A DNA stretch of 31,659 bases, taken from positions 1 through 31,659 of the forward strand of contig JAGXHZ010000106.1 of assembly GCA_024635855.1 (NCBI GenBank), in the 5' to 3' direction. The notes under the pieces were generated by a model that was not told the origin of the DNA, ran no database searches, and was given only the letters and a program-made list of their open reading frames with translations. The translations under genes were made by a program, and so were the position numbers. This stretch comes from Sulfuricurvum sp. (lineage in GTDB: Bacteria > Campylobacterota > Campylobacteria > Campylobacterales > Sulfurimonadaceae). Shown one piece after another: positions 24,008-31,659 of this stretch. Numbering within the stretch: the stretch's first letter is position 1; each line of letters begins with the position of its first letter.

Positions 24008-25336
24008 CTACATTGTATCGGGTATATCATTCTTTTTTTGTAACGGCTCATCGCATTCCATACAAACTTTATTCCGGCCGCTATTTTTGGCGTTATAGAG
24101 TTGTATGTCTGCTTGCGAATAAAGTGTTTCTGCTGTACTTAAGTGATCGAATACTGCAACACCGATGGATGCGGTTATGTACTTAGAAGCACTGTTATTC
24201 TGATGTTCAATGTGCAACTCTTCGATGGCAATGCGTAATTGCTCAGCCTGCTGATAAATTTCGTTCAGTGTTTTTGCGGTACAAATAATACCAAACTCTT
24301 CACCACCTAAACGAAAGCAAAAATCACTTGCACGATGAAAATGTTTTTGAATGGTGCTTGCTATGGCAATTAAAACATCATCCCCACGCAAATGTCCATA
24401 CGAGTCATTGTAAAGTTTGAAAAAATCAACGTCTAGCATAATGAATGCGAGAAGTGTATGGTTGCGTTTTATACGGTTTATTTCTCTTGGTAAAATTTTA
24501 TTGAAATATCGTCGATTAAAGAGGGATGTCATGCCATCGGTAAGCGCTAAATGTTTTAATTTCTTTTTGTAGTTTTCTGCATGGGTTATATCTGTAAACG
24601 TAACAACAAATCTATTTTTGTCAAATGGCGATGCTCTAACTAAAAAAATATGATCTTCATTGGTAGCGGGATTTTTAATTTTTGCTTTTGCATCTCCATT
24701 GCGATATTTTAGAGTTTTATTTATCCATGTAGGATGATTAGAAAGAAATCCGTTTTCCTCAATAAAAAGCTCACTAATACTTTTATGTTGACTCATAAAA
24801 GTCATGAAATCTGAAAAACCAAAGAAATTTAGCATTTGTTTATTTGCCATTATGAGTTTGCTATTGTCTGTCAATATAACAAAACCATCTTGTGTGTCTA
24901 AGAGTTTTTGGATGTAGTTTTCGTTTTCAATAACTCCGGTAGTATAAATTTGATTTTCATATTTAATGTAGTTTGTATGTACAAGAACAGGGTAAAGGTT
25001 TCCATCTTTAGCTTTATGAATAGTATGGAGTTGGAACGTTTTTTTAACCGTAAAATTTTCCAAAAAAGCATCATTCAAGAAAGAATCTTGAAAATGGATA
25101 TCTATATCGCCTATCCTCATATTCAAAAGCTCTTCTCTTGAATAATGATATTTGTGTACAAAAGAATCATTAACATAGACGAAACGATGATTTTGATCCG
25201 CAACAAAAATGAGATTGTTAATGTGATTGATTATATAGTCAATAAATTGAACTTTTTCTGTTTGTACCCCTTTATTTATGGGGTCTGAAGAGAATTTTGA
25301 ACTTAATAATAAATCCAGAATATTTTTAAAATCCAT
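24008..25336 (-). CDS. Diguanylate cyclase with two PAS sensor domains
   Basis: A 442-residue cytoplasmic protein making c-di-GMP from GTP. Two PAS domains (about 35-140 and 150-255; the first has FVADQNHRFVYVNDSF, the second GFVILTDNSKLIMANKQML) precede a GGDEF domain starting LTDGMTSLFNRRYF. The catalytic motif is GGEEF (344-348), an active variant, and RASD (335-338), five residues earlier, is the inhibitory I-site for product feedback. No membrane helix, so signals are intracellular, such as redox or small ligands. The C-terminal tail includes CMECDE. The gene is 195 nt from the EAL-HDOD gene on the same strand. A GAGAGAAGAAG region precedes the ATG. Confidence 0.92.
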   Translation of the reverse strand: MDFKNILDLLLSSKFSSDPINKGVQTEKVQFIDYIINHINNLIFVADQNHRFVYVNDSFVHKYHYSREELLNMRIGDIDIHFQDSFLNDAFLENFTVKKTFQLHTIHKAKDGNLYPVLVHTNYIKYENQIYTTGVIENENYIQKLLDTQDGFVILTDNSKLIMANKQMLNFFGFSDFMTFMSQHKSISELFIEENGFLSNHPTWINKTLKYRNGDAKAKIKNPATNEDHIFLVRASPFDKNRFVVTFTDITHAENYKKKLKHLALTDGMTSLFNRRYFNKILPREINRIKRNHTLLAFIMLDVDFFKLYNDSYGHLRGDDVLIAIASTIQKHFHRASDFCFRLGGEEFGIICTAKTLNEIYQQAEQLRIAIEELHIEHQNNSASKYITASIGVAVFDHLSTAETLYSQADIQLYNAKNSGRNKVCMECDEPLQKKNDIPDTM

Positions 25337-25531
25337 TTGCTTCTTCTCTCTTATTTATTATCATAATTAGTATGTAAGTACTATCACTTCATCCAAACGA
25401 GGATTATTTGAATCAAATCCAGTAGTATTTTGAAAATAGTCTAACCTAGAATAATGACTTTTTTATGGATGTTTGAAGCGCTTAACTTTATAAGAGAGGA
25501 GTATAGGAGGAGGGGGCTTACTGCTGTTTCT

Positions 25532-26728
25532 TTACAAATATGTTTTTAAAAGCTCTGGTGTCACACCGTATGATTTGAGCAGTAATGCAGCGGTGGATAC
25601 GTCATTGTTTTCGAGTTTTAATGCTGCAATGTAGACTCTTCCCAGTAGACCTGAGTGAACGAGGAGGGCATCTTTGATTTCATCGGTGGGGTTAAGGGAG
25701 TGGACGATTTGTTCTACGGGAAGATTCATGACGCCTTCCAATAATGAATATAAAGCAATTAATCGTGCACTTTCGATCAATTCTTCCGAAGGGTTTGGGG
25801 AAGCATAGTCGAGTAGTTTTAATATTATGTCAACCCGTTTTTGGGTAAAAAAAGTGTAATTATTGATGGTTCCCGTCGAACTTGTCCCTGATTTGGAATA
25901 AATGATGAGTAAAAGCCATTGCGTCAGAGCATTTTTACCCATTCTCTCTATCATCTCTTTGATGGAGGATGCTTGGTAGGTATATTCAGGATGAGTTGAG
26001 GTTAAAAACTGAATGAGCTGTAAAGAGAGGGCGCTTTGGCGCTTGAATGCGGTGTAAATTTCTTCCAGTGAGGCATCCGTTTGCAAAAGTGAAAACAGCG
26101 AGAGAACATCCCCGTTTTTAGGATCAATGCGAGGATGGGTGATGAGATGCGATTTGGCGAAATAAAACCCTTGGAAGTAGTCAAATCCCAGTAATTGATA
26201 TGCTTCGAAAAGTTCATAAAATTCGATTCGCTGTGCAATGAGCTTTATCTGTCCAAAAGGGTTTGGCAAAAAGTGTAACTGCTCTATATCGGTTTGGTTG
26301 ACGTCAAATTTTGCAAAAGAGATACAAGAGAAAAGAGGACCAAAATCTTCGAGATATTGGGGATGGAAGGAGGCGTTATCAAGCGCGAATTGATACCCAT
26401 TAGAGTGATAATAGCGGATGGCATCATGAATCTGAGCGTTATGTTTCATAGTCTCGGAGAGTTCAAAAACAAATTTTTCTTTAGGAAGGGTGCGAATAAT
26501 GTCCGTTAACATGAGCGGACCATCGGTGTTAATAAACGCCAGAGAGTCTCCAAAACTTGCAGCTGTTCCGATTTGATTCAGAATATTGACCAATACAGAA
26601 CTTGTTGCGTGTCTCGGGTCATCAATGCTGCATTTTCCTTCTTCATCGCGATAAAAAAATTCATATCCGATTATTTGCTCGTTACGATTCATTATAGGTT
26701 GACGAGCAAGGCTAAGGGTATTATTCAT
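25532..26728 (-). CDS. EAL-HDOD signalling protein with degenerate EAL domain
   Basis: A 398-residue cytoplasmic protein. The EAL-type domain (about 1-200) begins LARQPIMNRNEQIIGYEFFYR, so the signature EAL reads YEF; it keeps several equivalents (FINTD, FELSE, AKFDV, FDYFQGFYFAKS), but the metal-binding DDFG pair reads LDNAS. Hydrolysis of c-di-GMP is therefore doubtful and it may only bind it. An HDOD domain (about 200-390) follows. This YuxH/CdgJ-like layout is linked to motility and c-di-GMP networks in other bacteria. The start has a weak ribosome site. Its neighbour is a diguanylate cyclase, so the two may work in one pathway. Confidence 0.88.
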   Translation of the reverse strand: MNNTLSLARQPIMNRNEQIIGYEFFYRDEEGKCSIDDPRHATSSVLVNILNQIGTAASFGDSLAFINTDGPLMLTDIIRTLPKEKFVFELSETMKHNAQIHDAIRYYHSNGYQFALDNASFHPQYLEDFGPLFSCISFAKFDVNQTDIEQLHFLPNPFGQIKLIAQRIEFYELFEAYQLLGFDYFQGFYFAKSHLITHPRIDPKNGDVLSLFSLLQTDASLEEIYTAFKRQSALSLQLIQFLTSTHPEYTYQASSIKEMIERMGKNALTQWLLLIIYSKSGTSSTGTINNYTFFTQKRVDIILKLLDYASPNPSEELIESARLIALYSLLEGVMNLPVEQIVHSLNPTDEIKDALLVHSGLLGRVYIAALKLENNDVSTAALLLKSYGVTPELLKTYL

Positions 26729-26857
26729 CTGAACACTTTATAACTAATAGATACAGGAAGTGTAGCGTATTTTGCTTTTAAATACCGGAATCATTGTTTA
26801 AATAAATAATACCATACTAAAATACTGTGTTTACTAGACAATAAAATATACTTCTGT

Positions 26858-26863
26858 TAGAAT
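26858..26863 (+). promoter_or_regulatory. Predicted -10 box of the cys operon
   Basis: TAGAAT, extended by an upstream TGT, giving a predicted start near 26870. The palindrome at 26877 then lies at about +7 to +24. Confidence 0.45.
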
Positions 26864-26876
26864 GCCATCAAATATT

Positions 26877-26894
26877 ACTGAATGAACATTCAGT
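26877..26894. promoter_or_regulatory. Perfect palindrome before cysK, candidate repressor operator
   Basis: ACTGAATGAACATTCAGT: 8-bp perfect arms around AA. The layout resembles operators of dimeric repressors of the TetR type (TGAATG-N2-CATTCA). It lies just after the predicted transcription start, where binding would block transcription. No regulator gene is adjacent, so a distant factor must be assumed. Confidence 0.5.
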
Positions 26895-26922
26895 TCTGTT
26901 GTTTTAATCAAGCGATTTTAGG

Positions 26923-26938
26923 TGTGAGTTACATCACG
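26923..26938. promoter_or_regulatory. CRP-like inverted repeat before cysK
   Basis: TGTGAGTTACATCACG fits the CRP/FNR-type pattern TGTGA-N6-TCACA at nine of ten fixed positions. It lies downstream of the predicted -10 box, about 30 nt before the cysK ATG, so it would act as a roadblock unless another promoter is used. Such matches occur by chance. Confidence 0.3.
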
Positions 26939-26967
26939 AGGAGTCTTTACTAAAGAAGGAGGGAACA

Positions 26968-27900
26968 ATGAAAATAGCTGCCAATATTACTGAATTGATT
27001 GGTAATACACCATTGGTGAAATTGAAGTTTGAAGAAAATGAAACCATACTGTTAGGTAAATGTGAATTTATGAACCCGTCCGGATCGGTTAAAGATCGAA
27101 TCGGAAGCAACATGATTCTTCAAGCAATAAAGCGGGGTGAGATCACACATGAGAGTATCATCGTCGAACCTACAAGCGGAAATACCGGGATTGCGCTTGC
27201 CTCTGTTGCTGCGAATCTTGGATTGAAACTGATTCTTACAATGCCCAGTTCAATGAGCCTTGAACGCAGACGTATTTTAGTTGCGTTGGGGGCACAAATC
27301 GTTTTGACTGAACCTGCAAAGGGGATGGGCGGAGCAGTTTCAAGAGCATTGGAACTTTCCAAAACACTGCCCAATGCTGTTTTATTACAGCAGTTCAACA
27401 ATCCAGATAACTCCGAGATTCATAGAGTGACAACGGCAGAAGAGATATGGAGTGATACAGACGGTAAAGTAGATATTTTTGTCGCTGCTGTCGGTACTGG
27501 CGGAACGATTACAGGAGTGGGGGAAGTGTTAAAACGCTATAACCCTGATATTCAAGTGATCGCCGTAGAACCGGATACATCACCCGTTTTGTCGGGAGAG
27601 CCCGCCGGAGCGCACAAAATTCAAGGAATCGGAGCCGGTTTTATTCCGCAAGTGCTCAATACGAAAGTTTATGATGAAATTATTCGGATCACGAATGAGG
27701 AAGCTTTTGAGACTTCGAGAGAAATAGCAAAAAAAGAGGGGTTGCTGGTAGGAATTTCCTCCGGTGCCAATATCGCCGCGGCACGCAAGATTGCAGCTCG
27801 TCCGGAGAATAAAGGGAAAACAATCGTCACGATTTTGTGCGATACCGGTGAACGGTATTTGAGTACGGAGCTTTACGAGTTTCCAGAGCAGAATACGTGA
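26968..27900 (+). CDS. cysK: Cysteine synthase (O-acetylserine sulfhydrylase)
   Basis: PLP enzyme joining sulfide to O-acetylserine to make cysteine. The 310 residues are full length for CysK. PLP binds Lys42 in NPSGSVKDRIG; TSGNTGIALA holds the substrate and phosphate of PLP, and GTGGTITGVGEVLK is the glycine loop. The C-terminal ILCDTGERYLST segment carries the conserved Ser. A very strong AAGGAGGG ribosome site precedes ATG 26968. First gene of the sulfate assimilation operon, with DUF2061 starting 1 nt after its stop. CysM is the alternative, but the NPSGSVKDR motif and this context favour CysK. Confidence 0.95.
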   Translation: MKIAANITELIGNTPLVKLKFEENETILLGKCEFMNPSGSVKDRIGSNMILQAIKRGEITHESIIVEPTSGNTGIALASVAANLGLKLILTMPSSMSLERRRILVALGAQIVLTEPAKGMGGAVSRALELSKTLPNAVLLQQFNNPDNSEIHRVTTAEEIWSDTDGKVDIFVAAVGTGGTITGVGEVLKRYNPDIQVIAVEPDTSPVLSGEPAGAHKIQGIGAGFIPQVLNTKVYDEIIRITNEEAFETSREIAKKEGLLVGISSGANIAAARKIAARPENKGKTIVTILCDTGERYLSTELYEFPEQNT

Positions 27901-27901
27901 G

Positions 27902-28132
27902 ATGAGAGACAAACATTATCGAAGCGTAATCAAAGCAGTCTCTTGGCGAACGGTAGGGACGATTGATACGATGGTTATTGCTTTTTTTATTACCGGAAAT
28001 TTGATTTGGGCATTGTCCATCGGATCGATTGAAGTTTTTACGAAGATGATTCTTTACTATTTTCATGAGCGTGTGTGGGACACAACAAATTTTGGACGAA
28101 CGAAGGTGGTCAAAAACGACTATCAAATTTAG
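27902..28132 (+). CDS. DUF2061 small membrane protein
   Basis: A 76-residue protein of the DUF2061 family. YRSVIKAVSWRTVGTIDTMVIAFFITG and the second helix WALSIGSIEVFTKMILYYFHERVW are the typical two-segment pattern with the conserved SWR and YYxHERxW motifs. It should sit in the inner membrane. It is packed between cysK (1 nt) and cysH (8 nt), so is co-expressed with sulfate assimilation. DUF2061 genes are often found beside cys genes, but their role is unknown; a part in sulfate or sulfite handling at the membrane is inference. Confidence 0.9.
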   Translation: MRDKHYRSVIKAVSWRTVGTIDTMVIAFFITGNLIWALSIGSIEVFTKMILYYFHERVWDTTNFGRTKVVKNDYQI

Positions 28133-28140
28133 GGGTAACG

Positions 28141-28848
28141 ATGAAAAATACGATTGAATTATTGAACAGAGAATTGGAAAATGAACCGATTGAGAAAATA
28201 TTGGGTTTTTTTAACCAAAACTATAAAGAGAAGATTGCCTTAGCCACAAGTTTCGGTGCGGAAGATCAGGTCTTGACCGATTTGCTGCTGCGTCAAAATC
28301 CAAAGGCTAACATTTTTACTCTCGATACGGGACGATTGAGCGAAGAGACGTATACCGTTATGGATCAGACAAATAAAAAATACGGTATTAAAATCGATGT
28401 CTATTTTCCCAATACTGCGGATATTGAGGTTCTTTATCAGCGTCAAGGGATCAACGGATTTCGTGAGAGTGTAGAAAACCGAAAAATGTGCTGCCATGTC
28501 CGTAAAATCGCACCGCTTCAACGGGCATTAAAAGGATTGGATGTTTGGATTACCGGATTGCGACGCGCTCAATCCCCGACACGTGAAACGATGCGATTGG
28601 TCGAATGGGACAAAGCAAACGGATTGATTAAGCTTAATCCGTTGATTGAGTGGGGCGAAGAGGACGTTTGGACCGCTATCAAAGAAAATAACCTCCCCTA
28701 TAACGCATTGCATGATTTGGGGTATCCGAGTATCGGATGCGCCCCGTGTACCCGTGCAATTATCAAGGGAGAAGATATACGTGCCGGACGATGGTGGTGG
28801 GAAAACCCTGAACATAAAGAGTGCGGATTGCACCTAAACGGAGGCTGA
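28141..28848 (+). CDS. cysH: Adenylylsulfate (APS) reductase, assimilatory, iron-sulfur type
   Basis: Reduces activated sulfate to sulfite using thioredoxin or glutathione electrons. ATG 28141 (235 residues) follows an AGGGG site; an in-frame ATG at 28075 lies inside DUF2061. The PP-loop-like ATSFGAEDQV binds the nucleotide. Cys117-Cys118 (KMCCHVRK) and Cys200-x2-Cys203 (GCAPCTR) are the four ligands of a [4Fe-4S] cluster, which marks enzymes that take APS directly rather than PAPS-only reductases. Cys228 in the C-terminal ECGLH motif is catalytic. No APS kinase gene (cysC) is seen in the operon, in agreement. Confidence 0.95.
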   Translation: MKNTIELLNRELENEPIEKILGFFNQNYKEKIALATSFGAEDQVLTDLLLRQNPKANIFTLDTGRLSEETYTVMDQTNKKYGIKIDVYFPNTADIEVLYQRQGINGFRESVENRKMCCHVRKIAPLQRALKGLDVWITGLRRAQSPTRETMRLVEWDKANGLIKLNPLIEWGEEDVWTAIKENNLPYNALHDLGYPSIGCAPCTRAIIKGEDIRAGRWWWENPEHKECGLHLNGG

Positions 28849-28850
28849 TT

Positions 28851-28943
28851 ATGTCTGTTTTACTGGCGATTTTGCGTCAAATATGCGGAGACGACTGTGC
28901 GTCGCAACGCGAGGACTTGGCTGACTGGGCCTTATTTGTATGA
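28851..28943 (+). CDS. Possible 30-residue small ORF between cysH and cysD
   Basis: An ATG 2 nt after the cysH stop has a perfect GGAGG seven bases upstream (formed by the Gly-Gly codons of cysH) and opens a 30-codon frame to TGA 28943. The peptide starts MSVLLAILRQICGDDCASQR and has an amphipathic N-terminus, two cysteines three residues apart and an acidic end. It could be a small protein, or a cysteine-containing leader peptide. The segment is more GC-rich than surrounding spacers and could instead be a dispersed intergenic repeat whose start lies after cysH by chance. Coding status unproven. Confidence 0.4.
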   Translation: MSVLLAILRQICGDDCASQREDLADWALFV

Positions 28944-28971
28944 ATATTAATAAAATTGTAAAGGAAATACT

Positions 28972-29880
28972 ATGACTGAAGAACAACTGACCCATCTTAA
29001 AGTATTGGAAGCGGAATCGATCCATATTATGCGTGAAGTCATTGCTGAATTTGAAAATCCGGCGATGCTTTATTCTATCGGGAAAGATTCCTCGGTGATG
29101 CTTCATTTGGCATTGAAGGCATTTTATCCCTCAAAGTTGCCGTTTCCACTTTTGCATGTTGATACGACGTGGAAATTTAAAGAGATGATCGAATTTCGTG
29201 ACCGCCGTATCGAAGAACTCGGGTTGACGTTGTTGACTCACGTGAATCCTGAAGGAGTTGCCAAAGGGGTTACACCGTTTACACACGGGAGTTCTGTTTA
29301 CACGGATATTATGAAAACGGAAGGACTGAAGCAGGCGTTGAATGAGCATAAATTTGATGCTGTTTTCGGTGGAGCGCGACGGGATGAAGAAAAAAGCCGT
29401 GCCAAAGAGCGGATTTATTCGTTCCGTGACAAAAACCATCGTTGGGATCCTAAAAAACAGCGTCCTGAATTGTGGAATATTTACAACGGGCGCATTCATA
29501 AAGGGGAGAGCATACGGGTGTTTCCGTTGTCCAACTGGACAGAGCTTGATATTTGGCAATACATTTATCTCGAAGGTATCCCTCTCGTTCCTCTTTATTT
29601 TGCTGCGCCCAGACCTGTGGTCGAACGTGACGGGGTTAAAATCATGGTGGATGACGAACGGTTTCCTCTGGAAGAGGGCGAGATCCCTGTTATCGAGAAT
29701 GTCCGTTTCCGAACGCTGGGCTGTTATCCGTTGACGGGTGCGGTTGCCAGCGATGCGGTGACGCTTCCTGACATTATTCAGGAGATGCTGTTGACCAAAA
29801 CGAGCGAGAGACAAGGTCGTTTGATCGATGCCGATCAAGCAGGCTCCATGGAGAAGAAAAAAATTGAAGGATATTTTTAA
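28972..29880 (+). CDS. cysD: Sulfate adenylyltransferase small subunit
   Basis: ATP sulfurylase catalytic subunit, making APS from ATP and sulfate. The 302 residues are standard length. The PP-loop is [19 protein letters not shown] (residues 33-51), followed by [40 protein letters not shown] and [17 protein letters not shown], all family signatures. An AAAGGAAA site precedes ATG 28972. The stop overlaps the cysN start in TAATG, so translation is coupled. The final residues, [12 protein letters not shown], are typical. Confidence 0.97.
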   Translation: MTEEQLTHLKVLEAESIHIMREVIAEFENPAMLYSIGKDSSVMLHLALKAFYPSKLPFPLLHVDTTWKFKEMIEFRDRRIEELGLTLLTHVNPEGVAKGVTPFTHGSSVYTDIMKTEGLKQALNEHKFDAVFGGARRDEEKSRAKERIYSFRDKNHRWDPKKQRPELWNIYNGRIHKGESIRVFPLSNWTELDIWQYIYLEGIPLVPLYFAAPRPVVERDGVKIMVDDERFPLEEGEIPVIENVRFRTLGCYPLTGAVASDAVTLPDIIQEMLLTKTSERQGRLIDADQAGSMEKKKIEGYF

Positions 29881-31286
29881 TGGCACATCAATCGGATTTG
29901 ATAGCTTCAAATATTCAAAGCTATCTGCAGGAACAAGAACATAAAGAGCTGTTGCGTTTTATAACGTGCGGCAGTGTCGATGATGGTAAAAGTACGTTAA
30001 TCGGGAGACTTTTGCACGATTCCAAAATGATTTTTGAGGATCAGCTCGAAAGCATTAAAAATGACAGTAAAAAATCGGGGACGACGGGGGATAGAATCGA
30101 TCTGGCACTCCTCGTGGACGGGTTGCAAAGCGAACGGGAGCAGGGGATTACGATTGACGTAGCCTACCGCTATTTTTCGACCGATAAACGCAAGTTCATC
30201 ATCGCAGATACCCCAGGGCATGAGCAGTATACCCGGAACATGGCTACGGGTGCATCGACGGCGGATTTGGCGATTATCTTGATCGATGCTCGATACGGGA
30301 TTGTGACGCAGACGCGCCGTCACTCGTTTATAGTTCGTCTTTTAGGGATACGCAATGTCGTTATAGCGATTAACAAAATGGATTTGTTGAATTATAATCG
30401 AAATGTATTTGAAAAAATCGATGCCGAATATCGGACGTTTGCAAAAGAACTTGGGATAGAGAACATTTATTCTGTACCGATGTCTGCACTGGAGGGGGAT
30501 AACGTGGTTACTCGCAGTATCCATACCCCTTGGTATGAGGGTAAGACATTAATAGAGCATCTCGAAGAGGTACCTCTGTCTGCGCCATCACCGGATGCAC
30601 CGTTTCGAATGGCAGTTCAGTATGTCAACCGTCCTAATCTCGATTTCAGAGGATTTGCCGGAACGATTGCTTCGGGAAGTATCGGTGTCGGTGAGAGTAT
30701 AACGGTATTGCCATCGGGGAAAAATGCTACGGTCAAAGCGATTGTGACCTATGACGGTGATTTGGAATCAGCGTCCACCGCACAAGCGATAACGTTGACC
30801 CTGAATGAAGAGATTGACATCAGCCGTGGAAATATAATCATCAAAACGGGTGAACCCATCAGTGTATCGGATGTGATTACGGCAAATTTGGTTTGGATGG
30901 ATGAAGAGCCCTTTCTTGTAGGAAAAAGCTATTTGTTTAAAAGAGGCTCAACGGTTACCTCTGCGGTAGGTGAGGGGATTGATTATCGTGTCGATGTCAA
31001 TACGCAGGTTCATCATGTTGCTCATGAATTGGGACTCAATGATATTGGTTCGGTTCGTTTAGTGTTGGGCTCACCTTTGGTCTTTGATACGTATGAAGAA
31101 AATCGTCAAACGGGAGGATTTATCCTGATTGACAAAATTACCAACAACACGGTTGCTGCGGGAATGATTACCGGCAGTACTCAAAAAGAGGCTAAAAAAG
31201 GAGGTGGAGCGTCCGAGTTCGAGGTAGAATTTAACGCCCTTGTTCGACGTCATTTCCCTCATTGGAATGCACAAATAGTTACATAA
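29880..31286 (+). CDS. cysN: Sulfate adenylyltransferase GTPase subunit
   Basis: Elongation-factor-like GTPase whose hydrolysis drives APS synthesis by CysD. The 468 residues hold the P-loop GSVDDGKSTLIG (31-42), the switch region EREQGITIDVAYRYF, DTPGHEQYTRNM and the guanine motif NKMDLL, followed by the two beta-barrel domains. There is no APS kinase (CysC) extension at the C-terminus, as expected if the pathway uses APS reductase directly. ATG 29880 overlaps the cysD stop by one base. The sulfite/nitrite reductase gene follows 10 nt later. Confidence 0.97.
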   Translation: MAHQSDLIASNIQSYLQEQEHKELLRFITCGSVDDGKSTLIGRLLHDSKMIFEDQLESIKNDSKKSGTTGDRIDLALLVDGLQSEREQGITIDVAYRYFSTDKRKFIIADTPGHEQYTRNMATGASTADLAIILIDARYGIVTQTRRHSFIVRLLGIRNVVIAINKMDLLNYNRNVFEKIDAEYRTFAKELGIENIYSVPMSALEGDNVVTRSIHTPWYEGKTLIEHLEEVPLSAPSPDAPFRMAVQYVNRPNLDFRGFAGTIASGSIGVGESITVLPSGKNATVKAIVTYDGDLESASTAQAITLTLNEEIDISRGNIIIKTGEPISVSDVITANLVWMDEEPFLVGKSYLFKRGSTVTSAVGEGIDYRVDVNTQVHHVAHELGLNDIGSVRLVLGSPLVFDTYEENRQTGGFILIDKITNNTVAAGMITGSTQKEAKKGGGASEFEVEFNALVRRHFPHWNAQIVT

Positions 31287-31296
31287 GGAGTAACGA

Positions 31297-31659
31297 ATGG
31301 CTTCAGAAACAAAAGCCCAGCGTGTTGAGCGGATCAAAAGCGAAAAAGACGGATTGGATGTTTTAGACGATATCGCCCGTTATGCGATAAGCGGGGAGGC
31401 AATTGATCCCGAAGATATCGACCGTTTTAAATGGTATGGTCTGTATACGCAGAACAAAAACCTTCAAGGTCCTGATGATGATACTCTCTATTTTATGCTT
31501 CGTGTCAAACTCGAAGGGGGCTATCTCAACCGCGAGCAGTTAAGCGAGATTGGGAAAATATCCAAAGAGTTGGCACGGGATACGGCGGATTTGACAACAC
31601 GCCAAGACATACAGTTTCACTGGATCAAAGTGACGGATCTTCCGCAAATTTTCGCCCGA
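31297..31659 (+). CDS. Sulfite/nitrite reductase, N-terminal part only
   Basis: Start of a siroheme-[4Fe-4S] reductase cut by the right edge; 121 codons are visible from ATG 31297, preceded by a strong AAGGAG. The visible part is the N-terminal ferredoxin-like half domain: FKWYGLYTQNKNLQGPDDD, TLYFMLRVKLEGGYLNREQL and LTTRQDIQFHWIKVTDLPQI, the last being the substrate-pocket TTRQ-x-QxHW motif of this family. The siroheme and cluster cysteines lie beyond the window. Position after cysDN favours assimilatory sulfite reductase; nitrite reductase cannot be excluded. Confidence 0.92.
   Translation, partial: MASETKAQRVERIKSEKDGLDVLDDIARYAISGEAIDPEDIDRFKWYGLYTQNKNLQGPDDDTLYFMLRVKLEGGYLNREQLSEIGKISKELARDTADLTTRQDIQFHWIKVTDLPQIFAR

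Noticed and set aside
28075..28140. Longer CysH reading from ATG 28075
   Set aside because: It lies inside the DUF2061 gene; ATG 28141 has its own AGGGG ribosome site and starts at the normal CysH N-terminus.
29131..29910. 259-codon ORF antisense to cysD
   Set aside because: A shadow of a strongly conserved coding region; low-quality residue pattern and no ribosome site.

Overview
This window looks like chromosome from a Campylobacterota (Epsilonproteobacteria) species, probably a free-living, sulfur-metabolising relative of Sulfurimonas or Sulfuricurvum. The main evidence is the minus-strand order gyrA - flgP - flgQ - flgR - asd, which matches the order I recall from Campylobacter jejuni. 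Other support comes from an FlgR without a DNA-binding domain, short ExbB/ExbD proteins, a DUF475 protein, AT-rich spacers with TATAAT-type -10 boxes and weak -35 boxes, and strong AAGG-type ribosome sites. No 16S gene is present, so genus assignment is inference.

Layout. 1-5622 (minus): gyrA, the flagellar genes flgP/flgQ/flgR, then asd, which is cut by the left edge; a 66-bp REP-like palindrome separates flgR from asd. 5829-9955 (plus): an OmpA-domain envelope protein, then a nitrogen cluster amt1 - glnK - amt2. 10189-15573 (plus): one tightly packed seven-gene run of phosphohexomutase, pyrC, OmpR-type regulator, sensor kinase, exbB, exbD and a 2-oxoglutarate/Fe(II) oxygenase. 15891-16868 is a DUF475 membrane protein. 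On the opposite strand lie groES, groEL and a small CBU_0592-type membrane protein (19050-16855).

19181-22051 starts with tRNA-Met(CAT) and continues into an AT-rich accessory stretch. It holds a membrane-anchored unknown protein, an exported two-repeat protein, a lipoprotein pseudogene with a 12-bp tandem repeat, an XRE regulator behind a long inverted repeat, and a RelE/ParE-type toxin-antitoxin pair. 22190-26728 (minus) carries a GH13 branching-type enzyme, a PAS-PAS-GGDEF diguanylate cyclase and a degenerate EAL-HDOD protein. 26968-31659 (plus) is an assimilatory sulfate operon: cysK - DUF2061 - cysH - small ORF - cysD - cysN - sulfite/nitrite reductase, cut by the right edge.

How the genes work together. 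Amt1 and Amt2 import ammonium under PII control, and both promoters carry the same 17-bp palindrome about 52 bp upstream of the predicted transcription start, suggesting one shared regulator. CysDN makes APS, CysH (iron-sulfur APS-reductase type) makes sulfite, the terminal reductase makes sulfide and CysK fixes it into cysteine; a perfect palindrome just after the predicted cysK start site is a good operator candidate. I found no CRISPR array, rRNA or complete insertion sequence. The observations most worth checking are the shared amt palindrome, the cysK operator, the cys-operon small ORF, the structured leader of the XRE gene, and the kinase-ExbBD-oxygenase operon. None is strong enough by itself to be called a new system.
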